Shown: positions 9,213 through 19,393 of the stretch, piece after piece | Numbering within the stretch: position 1 is the first letter of the stretch | How the letters are laid out: the number at the start of each line of letters is the position of its first letter | NCBI GenBank assembly: GCA_965115815.1 | Contig: OZ220465.1 | Location: forward strand, 1,116,001 to 1,180,000 | DNA: 64,000 nucleotides | Direction: 5' to 3' | Origin: VXPW01 sp965115815 | GTDB taxonomy: Bacteria; Pseudomonadota; Alphaproteobacteria; TMED109 | Notes under the pieces: generated by a model | Told to the model about the DNA's origin: nothing | Seen by the model: the letters and a program-made list of their open reading frames with translations, nothing else | The model's database searches: none | Made by a program: the position numbers and the translations under genes

Positions 9213-9453
9213 CACGCCTTTTCGCCCCCGCCCTTCGCCGCGCCGCGCGCCCGGCGGAGGGCCAGCGTTTCCTTGTCCACCTCCACATATGGACGATCTC
9301 GCCGTCCTCGAACACGGGGATGGCATCGGCGCCACTTTCCACCGCCCGGCGGCGGGCCGCCATGGCTGCCCTCAGCATGGCCGCATCGGCGCCGGCCATG
9401 TCCGAGTCGTGGGCGGGAACCTGCGGTTTCTCGCATGCGGTCGTTGTCGGCAT
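9212..9453 (-). pseudogene. Small acidic protein following the zeta-like kinase
   Basis: Starts at ATG 9453 overlapping the upstream stop (TGATG). The frame gives MPTTTACEKPQ...DAIPVFEDGEIVHM and, after a 2 bp insertion near 9295, EVDKETLALRRARGAAKGGG, ending with a stop that overlaps the next ATG. Small proteins of this kind commonly follow zeta-like P-loop kinases and may serve as partner or antitoxin. That pairing is inferred from position; no domain is recognised. Confidence 0.5.
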
Positions 9454-9990
9454 CATCCGTTCTCTCCCTTCGCTAGCAATACTGGGGCCGGCCCGGCATT
9501 GTCGTAGACGGCCCATTCGTCGACCAGCGTCCGATAGACCCGTTCGAAGTTGCGCCATCTGGCGGCGGACGAGCGCCTCCGGCACATCGTGCCCGCCCTC
9601 CGCAACCCGTCGCCGGACGTGGGCGAGCGCCATTTCCGGCCTCGGCAGCCGCAGGAAGAACAGCTTGACACGAAAGCCTTGGCCCTGCCAGCGCGGGATC
9701 GAACAGGCATGGCTGCGCCCGTTCAAGGTCGTCTCGAAAGCGAAGCTTTCTTCCCATGCCGCATATCCGCGGATTGTATCGACCATCAGGCGGCTGACCC
9801 GGAAGGCCGCCGCCGCGGGTCGGAACGGGTTCAGTCCCGCAGCGATCGAGTCTGCGTTGACGAAGGTCAGGCACTCCGCCTCATTCGGCAGGAACGCGGT
9901 GGCGAAACTCGCCTTCCCCCCGCCCCGTTCGGCCCGGCGATGATCAGAATCTTCCGGCGCGCGGATCCGGGCCTCCCCCAAGCGGACCGT
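9453..9990 (-). pseudogene. Zeta-toxin-like P-loop kinase, multiple frameshifts
   Basis: Read on the minus strand with corrections, the sequence gives KILIIAGPNGAGK (Walker A), then SFATAFLPNE, FVNADSIAAGLNPF, FAFETTLNGR and FERVYRTLVDEWAVYDN, the pattern of small zeta-type kinases. An extra G in a G6 run near 9915 breaks the P-loop itself, and a lost base near 9555 breaks the second half. No convincing start codon remains upstream. Zeta toxins phosphorylate UDP-N-acetylglucosamine; whether this relative did so is unknown. It is divergent from druH across an 80 bp gap. Confidence 0.65.
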
Positions 9991-10070
9991 GACCAGCACC
10001 TGTATTCATAATTCATGATACTTTCATGGTACGGGGGAGGAGGGCTGGCCCGCCCGGCAATGGACGTTTG
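9991..10070. promoter_or_regulatory. Divergent intergenic region upstream of druH
   Basis: The only AT-rich patch nearby (10004-10027, with overlapping ATTCAT/ATGAT repeats) lies between the dead kinase and druH and is the natural place for the druH promoter. I cannot assign -35 and -10 boxes with confidence. Confidence 0.35.
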
Positions 10071-13000
10071 ATGAACATTCTCACGAGAATCGTTTCAGCC
10101 AACGGGCTTTCCGGTCCCGACGGCCGCCCGCTATATGGCTATCCGCTTTCCCAAGACACGTTCGCCGAGCTCGAAGAAATGCTGCGGTCACATGTCGTGT
10201 CAGGAAATACGATGGAAGCGGCGGCACCTGAGTTCGTACTATGGGCTGCAGAGCATATTCGTTCGCGCTTCCCCGGTGGTGGGCCTCTGAAGTGGGTATT
10301 CGTTCTGAGGCCTCTCGGACTGCCGTGTGACGATCATGTCCTCGGCCGACGTCTCGCTGAACAGGGCTTGCAGTGGTGGGGCCGGAAAATCAGGCGAGCG
10401 ACAGGCGGACATTCGATGTTTGTTCGCAGCCTGCTAGCTGAAGGCGGGTTCCCCGAGGCGTTGCTTAGGGAGTCAGGGCTTTATCGCGGTGCCGTCATGG
10501 GACTGCTGGCAGAAATTGAGGCGGAAGGCGGGTCCGCCGCCGCGCCTTGGGCCGAACAGATAGCATTTCGGTGGAGATCACGCCTTCCACAGACATTTCA
10601 AAGCAGCGACTACACAAGTCTGTTGGCGAGGCTGGCTTTATCCCTTGCCCGTTTGCGGGCGCTGCTGCCAAAGGATCTGCCTGAAGCGGGGGGCGAGCGA
10701 TGGTTGAACAAACACCAGCCAAACTGGGAGTCGGAGCTCCCGCTAAGGATGACGCCGGAAATCGCCGAGAGTCTGATAAGCCCGGCGCTGCGGGCGGAAC
10801 GAAATTTTCGTCCGGTCGATAGCGGGCCATTGTGTGAACGGAAATTGCGCCTAGGAGCTGACGGTTGCTGGCGTGGCTACCTTCACCTTCATGACAACGG
10901 TTGGTTACAGGAGCGTTGTTTCCCGGATGCCGCAGATCTGAGACTGCGTCTTCTGGCGACAGGGTCGAATGCTTCGGAGGGTGTGGCGTATAACGCGACG
11001 CCTGAGGAGCAGGGATGGCGTTTACGCCGTCTTGGAAAGGGCAATAGGGCGTCGATCCCGCTGGATCCCGATGTCCCGTTTGTATTCTCGGCTTTCGCTG
11101 ACGGCCAAGGAAAAGGCGAGGCGGTTATCGATCCCGGGATTCCGCGTCCTGCTGAAAACCCAAGCTTCTGGCGTGCCGCCGAGACGAGCGATGGAACGTC
11201 ATCCGATTGCTTGATGCCGGTGACCGGGGTGGCCCGGACGCGCGGACCCTGCTTGTGGGTTCTTTTGTCCGGTGACGAAACGCCGGAGCCCAGTGACGGC
11301 TTGAGTCTGGATGAAAAAGAGACCGCGCCGAATGGGTTCTTGTGGCGATTGTCGGGAAAAGGCACGCTGGATACGGGCGGAAAGAGATACCGTGTTGAGA
11401 CGGGGGCCGAAGAAGATGCCCCCGAAGCCCGCCTGTTCGCCTTTGGCAGGCTCCTGCGAGGATGGCGTCTCGGTGGAAACATCCCAGTTTACCATGGAAA
11501 CTTGGAGGTGCACGGTCGATTGGAGGCTGGCCGCTTCACGCATATCCCGGAATCAGAGCTTCGGCATGTTGAGGGGAGCAACCTCTGTAGCGAAATCATC
11601 GAATGGGTAAGGAATGACGAAATCCTTGCCCGCCTCCGGGTGGTTCATGTCCCTCAATCGTTGAGTCTGGCTTTGCAGGAGGTATCTGCGGGCAGGATTG
11701 CATTATCGGCCGAGGGACTCCCGCCAAGTTGGCGCCTCAAGCTCGGCGCCGGTGAAAGTGAAAGCGAGGGCAGGCCCGGAGCAACCGAGGTGACGATCGA
11801 TACGCAGGGAGCGCCGCCGGGTCTGGTTCGATTGAGATTGTCGGAACCGGCCACAGGGCGGATGCTTGAACTGCACGCCGCGTGGCCAGCGCGGTCAGGA
11901 ATGATCGTTGGTCCGGACGGCACTAGACTTAATCGGAACCAGCCGATATCCGTAACGGCATTGCAGGGCTGGCGCGCCCTTGCGCCGGAAGGAATGCCGG
12001 GTGATCTTCAGCTTCAGTTGACGGGGTCTCGACCGATCTCCCTGCGGGTTGTGGGAGAAGATTCTATTGCGAGCCGCTTACCGGTAATTGAGGCGATGCT
12101 GGCTCAGGGAAACCCGGACTCCCAAGTCAATTTGATCTTGGTCGTCTCTGGGCGGGAAAGCCCCAGGCTGGAGATTCGTCGCTACCACGACAAGGCAATC
12201 GTGGAAGAGGGTCGTTTACGGACGGGTCTCGACAGGTCTTCCGACCAAGCACCGGAAACAGTGCTTGCTGTTCGTCTGAACGAAGCGCGTCGTGCGATCA
12301 TTTGCGCCATTAATTTGAGAGATTTCGATCGCATCGGACCCATCGAAACAAGCGCCTCAGTTGATCTGGCCGATCATCTGGAACAGTCACGAGGATCCTG
12401 GCTGGTTCGGTCTACACTTGAAGGACGGGTCCAACGTGTCGTGGTGTGGGATCCCCAGACCCATGCCAAGCGGAGTCGGCAGGAACGGATCGGAGCTTAC
12501 GCCCAGCATTGGTGCGAACTGGCCGAAGCGCCCCAGGATCCCGATTGGGACCGGATGTGGGACCTGATTTCGGCTGTCGGCGAGGACGGTGATATTGGCG
12601 TCCTGGACCAGGTTCAGGCTCTCGCCATGGTCCCCGTGGCGGCGATTGCCCTCGCGCTCCGGGTCCCGAGCGAGGCGGTCACGGAGGTACTCGCCCTTGA
12701 AACCGCCGCCCCGGTCTTCTGGCCGGCTCTGAAAGTGACGGATTTCACGACGGCGGTGCGTTTGGAACACTCGCGTCAACGCCAAGTATTGGGGAAATAC
12801 TTCGACGATGACGAGGCCACAGTGGTGGCTGATCGTGTGCTTGCCCAACGGGTAGATGCCATATCCCGCCTGCGCCCGGATCTATCGGGACACTTCTGCG
12901 GAGCGCTGGTCGATGCAGGCCTGCTTTCGAGGATGATGGAACAACCGGACACTCGCGAGTACCTGTCAAGACTGTTGTTAGCGTCAGCGTCACCGGTAGA

Positions 13001-13295
13001 CTACCTCTTCGAAGCCGCCCAGGAAGCGGCGAAAAGATTCGACAGGTTGCCGCAGGGCGTTCGCAGTACCGAGCCGATTGAACGGCCGAAAGGCTTCCCG
13101 CCGGTGTTCAATCCGTATGTCCAGGCAATGATCGATGCGCCGCTATCGGTGGCGGAGATGGCGACAGAACGCCGGCCAGTGCCGAACGTCGAAGAAAAAC
13201 TTACTCTCATCAATCTTCGACTCCTGGATACACTCTATTTCGATGCTGCCTTGCCGGCGGCTTTGGCCTACTACATGTCGAGTGACAATCCATGA
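10071..13295 (+). CDS. druH: DruH-like protein of a Druantia type III system (STY4851/ECs_5259 family)
   Basis: A large protein of 1074 residues, required together with DruE in type III Druantia anti-phage systems; its biochemical role is not known. The family call rests on the N-terminus (GLSGPDGRPLYGYPLSQDTF, then FAELEEMLR, and FVLWAAEHIRSRF with LKWVFVLRPLGLP near residues 65-90), the length, and the adjacent DruE-size helicase. I chose ATG 10071 over the longer frame opening at 10026 because homologous proteins start just before the GPDGRPLY region; no strong Shine-Dalgarno sequence precedes either. The stop overlaps the druE start as ATGA (13292-13295), so the two are translationally coupled. 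No transmembrane segments or known catalytic motifs are seen. Codon choice is less GC-biased than the metabolic block downstream, suggesting acquisition. Confidence 0.75.
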   Translation: MNILTRIVSANGLSGPDGRPLYGYPLSQDTFAELEEMLRSHVVSGNTMEAAAPEFVLWAAEHIRSRFPGGGPLKWVFVLRPLGLPCDDHVLGRRLAEQGLQWWGRKIRRATGGHSMFVRSLLAEGGFPEALLRESGLYRGAVMGLLAEIEAEGGSAAAPWAEQIAFRWRSRLPQTFQSSDYTSLLARLALSLARLRALLPKDLPEAGGERWLNKHQPNWESELPLRMTPEIAESLISPALRAERNFRPVDSGPLCERKLRLGADGCWRGYLHLHDNGWLQERCFPDAADLRLRLLATGSNASEGVAYNATPEEQGWRLRRLGKGNRASIPLDPDVPFVFSAFADGQGKGEAVIDPGIPRPAENPSFWRAAETSDGTSSDCLMPVTGVARTRGPCLWVLLSGDETPEPSDGLSLDEKETAPNGFLWRLSGKGTLDTGGKRYRVETGAEEDAPEARLFAFGRLLRGWRLGGNIPVYHGNLEVHGRLEAGRFTHIPESELRHVEGSNLCSEIIEWVRNDEILARLRVVHVPQSLSLALQEVSAGRIALSAEGLPPSWRLKLGAGESESEGRPGATEVTIDTQGAPPGLVRLRLSEPATGRMLELHAAWPARSGMIVGPDGTRLNRNQPISVTALQGWRALAPEGMPGDLQLQLTGSRPISLRVVGEDSIASRLPVIEAMLAQGNPDSQVNLILVVSGRESPRLEIRRYHDKAIVEEGRLRTGLDRSSDQAPETVLAVRLNEARRAIICAINLRDFDRIGPIETSASVDLADHLEQSRGSWLVRSTLEGRVQRVVVWDPQTHAKRSRQERIGAYAQHWCELAEAPQDPDWDRMWDLISAVGEDGDIGVLDQVQALAMVPVAAIALALRVPSEAVTEVLALETAAPVFWPALKVTDFTTAVRLEHSRQRQVLGKYFDDDEATVVADRVLAQRVDAISRLRPDLSGHFCGALVDAGLLSRMMEQPDTREYLSRLLLASASPVDYLFEAAQEAAKRFDRLPQGVRSTEPIERPKGFPPVFNPYVQAMIDAPLSVAEMATERRPVPNVEEKLTLINLRLLDTLYFDAALPAALAYYMSSDNP

Positions 13296-16200
13296 CGGCG
13301 TCACACCTTCACGAAACGCTCTCCCGGTTATCCAACCGGGCGGCCTCGTCTGTCGTCGCGCGCGGCAGGATTGCCTCCCCGGCTTTGAACGCCGTACTGC
13401 TGCGTCGCCTTTCAGCTTCGCCCGGCCAATCGGATTCCCTGCTGGCGGACCCTGTATTTGAAGCCGCGCCGGACTGGGAGGCGGCGGATTGCACTCTCGA
13501 CGGTCTGGCTGGGGGACTTCTACATCCTGATCTTGTCGCTGCGTTGGACGAGGCTACAGAGGAGCAACGCATGTCGCGCGGCATGCGTCCTTGGGCTCAC
13601 CAGCTTGCTGCCTGGGAAGCGGCGCGCGACGGCCTGTCCTGTGTAGTGAGCTCCGGGACTGGCTCGGGCAAGACGGAGTGCTTCATGATCCCCATGCTGG
13701 ACGATTTGTTGCGCGAAGGCGCGGCGGGTTTGACCGCAGGAGTCCGCGCTATAGTGATCTATCCCCTGAATGCGCTGATTGAGAGTCAACGGGAACGGCT
13801 GGAGGCTTGGACGGCACCGATCAAGAACCGGGTGAGATTCGCACTTTACAACGGGCTGACACCGGAGACGAAGCGACAGGAAGACGGGACGCGTCCTGGG
13901 ACGGCCGAAATCGGGAACCGGCGGGAAATCCGGGAAACCCCACCGGCGATCCTCGTGACGAACATAACCATGCTGGAGTACTTGCTTCTTCGCTCCAAGG
14001 ATCGACCTGTCCTGGAACGCTCGCAGGGTTTACTAAGATGGATCGTTCTGGATGAAGCGCACAGCTATATCGGAGCGCAAGCTGCAGAGATGGCGCTTCT
14101 TCTGCGTCGTGTACGCGCCGCCTTCGGCGTAGAGCCGAACCAGGTTCAATTAATGGCAGCGTCCGCTACAATTGGCGGGGTTGGAGCTGACGAGGAGCTA
14201 AGTGGGTTCGCGTCGAACCTCGCGGGTGTACCCGAGGATCGTGTGCGCGTGATCCAAGGCCGCGAGGTTGAAAGCGAGCTCCCGCCGCCCGCCGCTGATG
14301 CTGCATTCGAACCGTCAACATATTCAGATCGATCGGATGAAGATCTCTGGGATATCCTTGCAACTCATCCTCGAGTTCAGAAGCTCAAGGCAGTCATTTC
14401 TGAAGAAGGGGCGAGCCTTTCAAGCGCGACGGATATTCTGTTCGGTTCCAAGTCGGCTGACCTCAAGCGGGACGCCCAGATGGTGCTGGACGCCGCGGCT
14501 CGGGCAAGATGTCCGGGAACTCGGGAACGACTCCTTTCTTGGCGTGCGCATCTCTTTCATCGCGCGCTTGGAGGCATCTGGGCATGCGTCGACCCCGGTT
14601 GTGCATACCGGGACCCGGAATTAGAGGCTCAAGGATCGGACTGGGGGTTCGGGGCGGTTTGGTTGAACCAGCGGGACAGGTGCGAATGCGGCGCGCCGGT
14701 CTTTGAGCTGCTGACATGTAACGAATGCGGAAGTCCGAACCTTGTAGCTGACGTCGTCAACGTTGGATCCCAGACGCGCCTGATGCCGATCCAGCCAGGT
14801 CAGGTCGACGACTTTTCTGTTGATGAAGAACCTGACGACAGCGATCAAGATGGAGACAATTCGTCTCAGGCTGCCGGTATCGTTGTGCATGGCACCGCTG
14901 TGCTGTCTCCCCCGCTCGGAACGGACGACGATCGCTATCTCCGCCTTCAGGACGGCGTTGTCTTCGATAACAACCCGCCTTCCGACGACCGATGGGTTCG
15001 AGTGTCTCTCCTTGAAGATCAGGAAGCGGCTCGCGCCTGCTGCCCTGGAGCCGTGAACGCCCGGCTGGCGCCGCAGCGTTACGGCCCGCCGTTTTTCATG
15101 GGCGTGGCAATGCCGTCCTTGATCGAATCCCTGGCTGCCCCCATGGATGTGGCCGGGCGACCGCTGGGAGGTCGGCGGGCCCTCACCTTTTCCGACAGTC
15201 GTCAGGGTACGGCGAGGCTGGCTGCCAAACTCCAGCAGGACGCCGAACGCAACCTGACAAGGTCCTTTCTCTACCATTCGGTGCAGGAAGGCGCAGTTCT
15301 TGGTGACGCAGAGCGGCAAAAGTCTGAAGAACAACGTGAAAGATTATTAGCGGCTAACGATCCGGTACTTGCCGATTTACTACAGACTATTGAAGAGAAG
15401 CTGGACGGAAAAACAAAACCAGTGCCTTGGCCCGCTCTCGTTGAGAATTTCGCACAGCAACACGAACTACGTGAATTCACTACCGAAGTATGGCGGGAGC
15501 GCGCGGGAGGCGGATCTGAATTGGCCGAGGATCCCCGGAAGCTGTCCGAAATGTTCCTGTATCGTGAACTTCTGCGCCGGCCGAAAGTCCAAAACAATGC
15601 CGAGACGATGGGCTTGGTGCGCCTGTCCTTCCCGGACCTTGAGCGCAAGGCGCCCCTGACAATGCCATCCGAACTCGTGGCAACCGGAGCGGACAACGAG
15701 ACATGGCTGGGTCTGGCTTTGGCAGCGATCGACTTCGTATTCCGGGAGTCCTTGGCAGTAAGATTGTCGTCGGAAACCCGTCTCATGCGATTTGTCAGCC
15801 CACGAACGGGGCGGCGTACCGGTAGCATCTGCCGGCCCGGGCTCGCTGTGCCGGATCGACCCAGGAACAGTCGGCCGTGGCCAGGCCCCGTCCCCGCGAT
15901 GGGCAGGCCGTCACGACTGCATCGTCTTGTCTATTCCCTGATCAACGGAGACCCAGAGAACAGGGGTGACCAGGACCGGGCCAGTGCTGTGCTTTCGAAG
16001 CTTTGGGAGCTTTTGGTTTCGACCGTCGCAAAAGACAGCGGAGGCGGGGCATATCAACTGGAATACCAGAAGGCTGCCGCCGCGCGGCTGGAGCACGGCT
16101 GGCTTTGTCCGGTAACGAGGCGGATATTCGGGTACTGTCCGGGCGGCCGGTCGCCGTACGATCCCAGCCGCAAGCTCGTGCCGGTGGCTTTGCCTCGCCT

Positions 16201-19200
16201 GCCGTCAACGAATTCGGGCGGACTCGATCCGGATACCCGAGCGAAGATGGTGTGTTGGTGCGAAAGTAATGAAAAAGTTGCAGGCTTGCGACGCGCTGGG
16301 GTCTGGACTAACCTTCACGACAGGGCTGCCGTCTATGCGCCGTTTCTGCGGTCGCAAGAACATTCGGCGCAGATCGAACGCCCGGTGCTTGCCGATTACG
16401 AGCGGTTGTTCAAGGGCGGGCAGATCAATCTGCTCAACTGCTCGACTACTATGGAAATGGGGATCGACATCCCCAATGTACTGCTTGTCGCAAACGGCAA
16501 TACGCCACCGTCCATTTCCAACTATCGCCAGCGTCTGGGTCGTGCCGGAAGACGCGGGGAACCTTGGGCTTTCGGACTGACGTTCTGCCGGGACCTTCCA
16601 TTGGATCGGATTGTGTTCGAGAACCCCAGACGCTTTCTGAAGACTTTGGTGACCGCACCGGCCGTGCGGTTGGACAGTCCAGACCTGGTTGCGCGTCACG
16701 TTCATGCAGCCCTGCTTGGCGCCTTTGTGCGCGATTTACAGGAGGACTTTGAGATTCTGTCGTCTACAGGCGCCTTCTTCGGCGTCTCGGAAGAAATGGA
16801 AACAATGAAAAAGCAGTCGCAAGACAGGAATGTCGCGAAGGCGGATAAGTTTCTAGACGACCTTCGGGGAAAGTGGTCCTGCTCCGAGCGTCTTCGTGCC
16901 GATCTGAATAATGTGACCAAAGACACGGTATTCTCTTCTAGAAATGTTGACTATCTAACCGGCATGACCGCTGAGAACTTCGAAAAAATACTTCGCCGAT
17001 GGCGTGAAGAATACGACGGGATTCTTTCTCGGCGCGACGCAGCAACGGAAGTTGAAGTGAAGAAGGCGTTTGATTTGCGGGCATGCCGCATGAGGGGGGA
17101 GTTTCTGCTGGCCGAACTTGCCCGGAGGGGCTTCACGCCCTCTTACGGCTTCCCCGTCGACGTGGTCTCATTTGATCATCTTTCTGGTCACCAGCGCGGC
17201 CATGACTCAGTGGCCATAGCGTTTGGCGACCGCCGGGGCGGCGCATCGCGCACGCTCGACATAGCGATTCGCGAATACGCGCCGGGTGCCGAGATCGTGG
17301 TTGACGGATTGGTGCATCGGTCCGAAGGTGTCCTGCCGGCTTGGGGTGCGTTGGCCGACTCTTCCCGCCTTGAGGATCTACAGTATTTCTGGGAGTGCCG
17401 GTCTTGCCGGGCTTTCGGCTTGGCGCGATTGGCGCCGGAAGCCTGCCCGGAGTGCCAGAGACCGAATCCGCGCCGGAAACGCGGCCTGAGGCCGGCCGGG
17501 TTCCTCGGCCGACAAGGGCCGCATACCGGTTACGAGAACCTTGGCCATGCACCCTACGAGCTTCCCAAGCTATCGGCCTTTGGAGGAGTATGGCGAGCAT
17601 TGCCGCATCCGGAGGCCGGCCGTTACCGGGCCGATTCCCGAGGGGAGATTGTAACGCTTGGCTCGGGCCAGCACGGAGAGGGATATGCCTTATGCCTCGA
17701 TTGTGGAAGAGCCGAAGCCGAGGAAGGTCCCGACACCCCCATGCCCAGTGCAATCAAACGCCACCTACCCTTGGCCAAGGCCCCCGGAAGACCCTTGAAG
17801 AAGTATTGCCCAGGAGGCTTTACAAGGCCTGAGCGAATTCAGAGAAATGTGCGGTTCATCCATGAAACTAGGACGGATGTGTTCGAGCTGCAATTGCCTC
17901 CGGGCTCCCGCCGGGAAGAAAGCCTCGCCTTGGCTGCGGGGCTGCGTGAAGCGCTGGCCGCGCGGTTGGGTGCAGAAGTCCGGGAAATTGGCGTGTCCAT
18001 AGACGATTCCAAGGGATCGAGGAATGAAACCAGGCTCTCCGCCTTTCTTTACGACCGAGCGTCAGGCGGTGCGGGGTTCTCCTCCCGGCTGGCCGAGGCG
18101 GATTGGTTCAATGGCTGCCTGAAGGATGCTGTTGAACGTTTGTCGTGCGACGAGGAATGCGCCCACGGCTGCCCGGCCTGTGTTCTGCGGCCGGATCTCA
18201 ATTTCAGCGAGGTACGGATTGACCGCATTGGGGGGCTGAAGCTTGGAAAGAAGATGTATGGCCTCTTGGACATTCCTGAGCACTTGCGGGCGTTCGGCCC
18301 TGATTCCCGCCTGATCAATACTACTTTATACGAATGGATTGATCGGCAGATCCGGAGCCGATCTTTGAGTTTCGTAAGGCTGTATCTTCATGGGCGCCCC
18401 GGGGGATGGGAACTCGTAAGTTGGCGGGTGGATGACCTGCTTCGACGCCTGCACGACACCGGGACGACGGCAGAGATCGTTCTGGATGCGGAAACGCTTA
18501 TGGACAGGGAGTTGGGTATCGCTCATAAGCTTGATCTGCACAGGTTGTCGTCACATGCTCGCCTAAGCTTGGCAGCGGGATTGCCTGTCGAGAGAGGCAT
18601 GCGCGTGCTTGCCTCTATCCACGAAAAAGATGGAGTGGTAGGTCTGGCGACATCGTCCGAGAAGGAATCGCTACCAGGCTCTTACTGGGGTTTAGGAGAG
18701 GAAGCGCCTCTGGTTCTGGGCGAAGCGGGTGTTTTGCCAACCGCCGAAAAATTCGACAGCAAAGAGCTTGTGTCGATCTCCAGCGGCAACGCTCGGCTCA
18801 TCAAGCTGGGAGCAACTCTTGATGGGGAAGTGAAGGATTTCGGCCGCGTGTTCTGGAGATTTCTCGGAAGCCAAGATCCGATTACGATTGCAGCCATGAA
18901 AACTCACGGCGTTGAAGACACATGCTACACAGACCGCTATTTGTTGACGCCGCTAGCGTTGCGTCTCCTGTTCGAGGTTCTGATCCGGATGCCCGGAAGA
19001 AGGGGAAACGTATTTACTTTATATACCGCTCGAGGTGGAAAGAAGAGGGGATCTCCGGGTTGGTCGATGTTCCGGACCGTATTTCATAGTTTCGGTGAAG
19101 ATACCATGCGGCACTCCGTGATACAGGCACTTCTGCCGGATGCTGATATCCACATACGCGACAAACGCGATCTACCGCATGAACGGAGTTTGCGTATCGA

Positions 19201-19393
19201 TCTTGGAGACGGGCGCCGGGTGGAGTTGTTGTTTGATCAGGGATTTGGGGCGTGGAGGACTGCGGGTAGTCCTGGATATGATTTTTCCGCCACGCCGGCG
19301 AAGCAGGCGCGAAATCTCAAAACTGCGAACTTTGCAGTCGAAGCTGAATCGGGGCGGGAAGTGCCTTTGGTTTTGCAGGTAGACCAGATTTAA
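13292..19393 (+). CDS. druE: DruE-like giant helicase with DUF1998 (Druantia)
   Basis: A 2033-residue superfamily 2 helicase. Walker A GTGSGKT at residues 122-128, DEAH at 254-257, SAT at 291-293, and the C-terminal helicase motif QRLGRAGR at 1080-1087. Cysteine pairs at 464/466 with 476/479 and at 1369/1372 with 1385/1388 look like zinc ribbons. A DUF1998-type region carries C-x3-C-x3-C-x2-C at about 1619-1630. The size and the helicase-plus-DUF1998 architecture match DruE, and the upstream DruH-like gene points to type III. DISARM DrmA/DrmB and Dpd helicases share DUF1998 but are smaller and come with other partners that are absent here. The frame is intact over 6.1 kb, in contrast to the broken genes to its left, so the system is probably functional. 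Confidence 0.8.
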   Translation: MTASHLHETLSRLSNRAASSVVARGRIASPALNAVLLRRLSASPGQSDSLLADPVFEAAPDWEAADCTLDGLAGGLLHPDLVAALDEATEEQRMSRGMRPWAHQLAAWEAARDGLSCVVSSGTGSGKTECFMIPMLDDLLREGAAGLTAGVRAIVIYPLNALIESQRERLEAWTAPIKNRVRFALYNGLTPETKRQEDGTRPGTAEIGNRREIRETPPAILVTNITMLEYLLLRSKDRPVLERSQGLLRWIVLDEAHSYIGAQAAEMALLLRRVRAAFGVEPNQVQLMAASATIGGVGADEELSGFASNLAGVPEDRVRVIQGREVESELPPPAADAAFEPSTYSDRSDEDLWDILATHPRVQKLKAVISEEGASLSSATDILFGSKSADLKRDAQMVLDAAARARCPGTRERLLSWRAHLFHRALGGIWACVDPGCAYRDPELEAQGSDWGFGAVWLNQRDRCECGAPVFELLTCNECGSPNLVADVVNVGSQTRLMPIQPGQVDDFSVDEEPDDSDQDGDNSSQAAGIVVHGTAVLSPPLGTDDDRYLRLQDGVVFDNNPPSDDRWVRVSLLEDQEAARACCPGAVNARLAPQRYGPPFFMGVAMPSLIESLAAPMDVAGRPLGGRRALTFSDSRQGTARLAAKLQQDAERNLTRSFLYHSVQEGAVLGDAERQKSEEQRERLLAANDPVLADLLQTIEEKLDGKTKPVPWPALVENFAQQHELREFTTEVWRERAGGGSELAEDPRKLSEMFLYRELLRRPKVQNNAETMGLVRLSFPDLERKAPLTMPSELVATGADNETWLGLALAAIDFVFRESLAVRLSSETRLMRFVSPRTGRRTGSICRPGLAVPDRPRNSRPWPGPVPAMGRPSRLHRLVYSLINGDPENRGDQDRASAVLSKLWELLVSTVAKDSGGGAYQLEYQKAAAARLEHGWLCPVTRRIFGYCPGGRSPYDPSRKLVPVALPRLPSTNSGGLDPDTRAKMVCWCESNEKVAGLRRAGVWTNLHDRAAVYAPFLRSQEHSAQIERPVLADYERLFKGGQINLLNCSTTMEMGIDIPNVLLVANGNTPPSISNYRQRLGRAGRRGEPWAFGLTFCRDLPLDRIVFENPRRFLKTLVTAPAVRLDSPDLVARHVHAALLGAFVRDLQEDFEILSSTGAFFGVSEEMETMKKQSQDRNVAKADKFLDDLRGKWSCSERLRADLNNVTKDTVFSSRNVDYLTGMTAENFEKILRRWREEYDGILSRRDAATEVEVKKAFDLRACRMRGEFLLAELARRGFTPSYGFPVDVVSFDHLSGHQRGHDSVAIAFGDRRGGASRTLDIAIREYAPGAEIVVDGLVHRSEGVLPAWGALADSSRLEDLQYFWECRSCRAFGLARLAPEACPECQRPNPRRKRGLRPAGFLGRQGPHTGYENLGHAPYELPKLSAFGGVWRALPHPEAGRYRADSRGEIVTLGSGQHGEGYALCLDCGRAEAEEGPDTPMPSAIKRHLPLAKAPGRPLKKYCPGGFTRPERIQRNVRFIHETRTDVFELQLPPGSRREESLALAAGLREALAARLGAEVREIGVSIDDSKGSRNETRLSAFLYDRASGGAGFSSRLAEADWFNGCLKDAVERLSCDEECAHGCPACVLRPDLNFSEVRIDRIGGLKLGKKMYGLLDIPEHLRAFGPDSRLINTTLYEWIDRQIRSRSLSFVRLYLHGRPGGWELVSWRVDDLLRRLHDTGTTAEIVLDAETLMDRELGIAHKLDLHRLSSHARLSLAAGLPVERGMRVLASIHEKDGVVGLATSSEKESLPGSYWGLGEEAPLVLGEAGVLPTAEKFDSKELVSISSGNARLIKLGATLDGEVKDFGRVFWRFLGSQDPITIAAMKTHGVEDTCYTDRYLLTPLALRLLFEVLIRMPGRRGNVFTLYTARGGKKRGSPGWSMFRTVFHSFGEDTMRHSVIQALLPDADIHIRDKRDLPHERSLRIDLGDGRRVELLFDQGFGAWRTAGSPGYDFSATPAKQARNLKTANFAVEAESGREVPLVLQVDQI

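Noticed and set aside
13292..19393. DISARM or Dpd helicase instead of Druantia DruE
   Set aside because: Those helicases are smaller and come with a methyltransferase, a phospholipase-D protein or many Dpd genes, none of which is here; size and the DruH partner favour Druantia.
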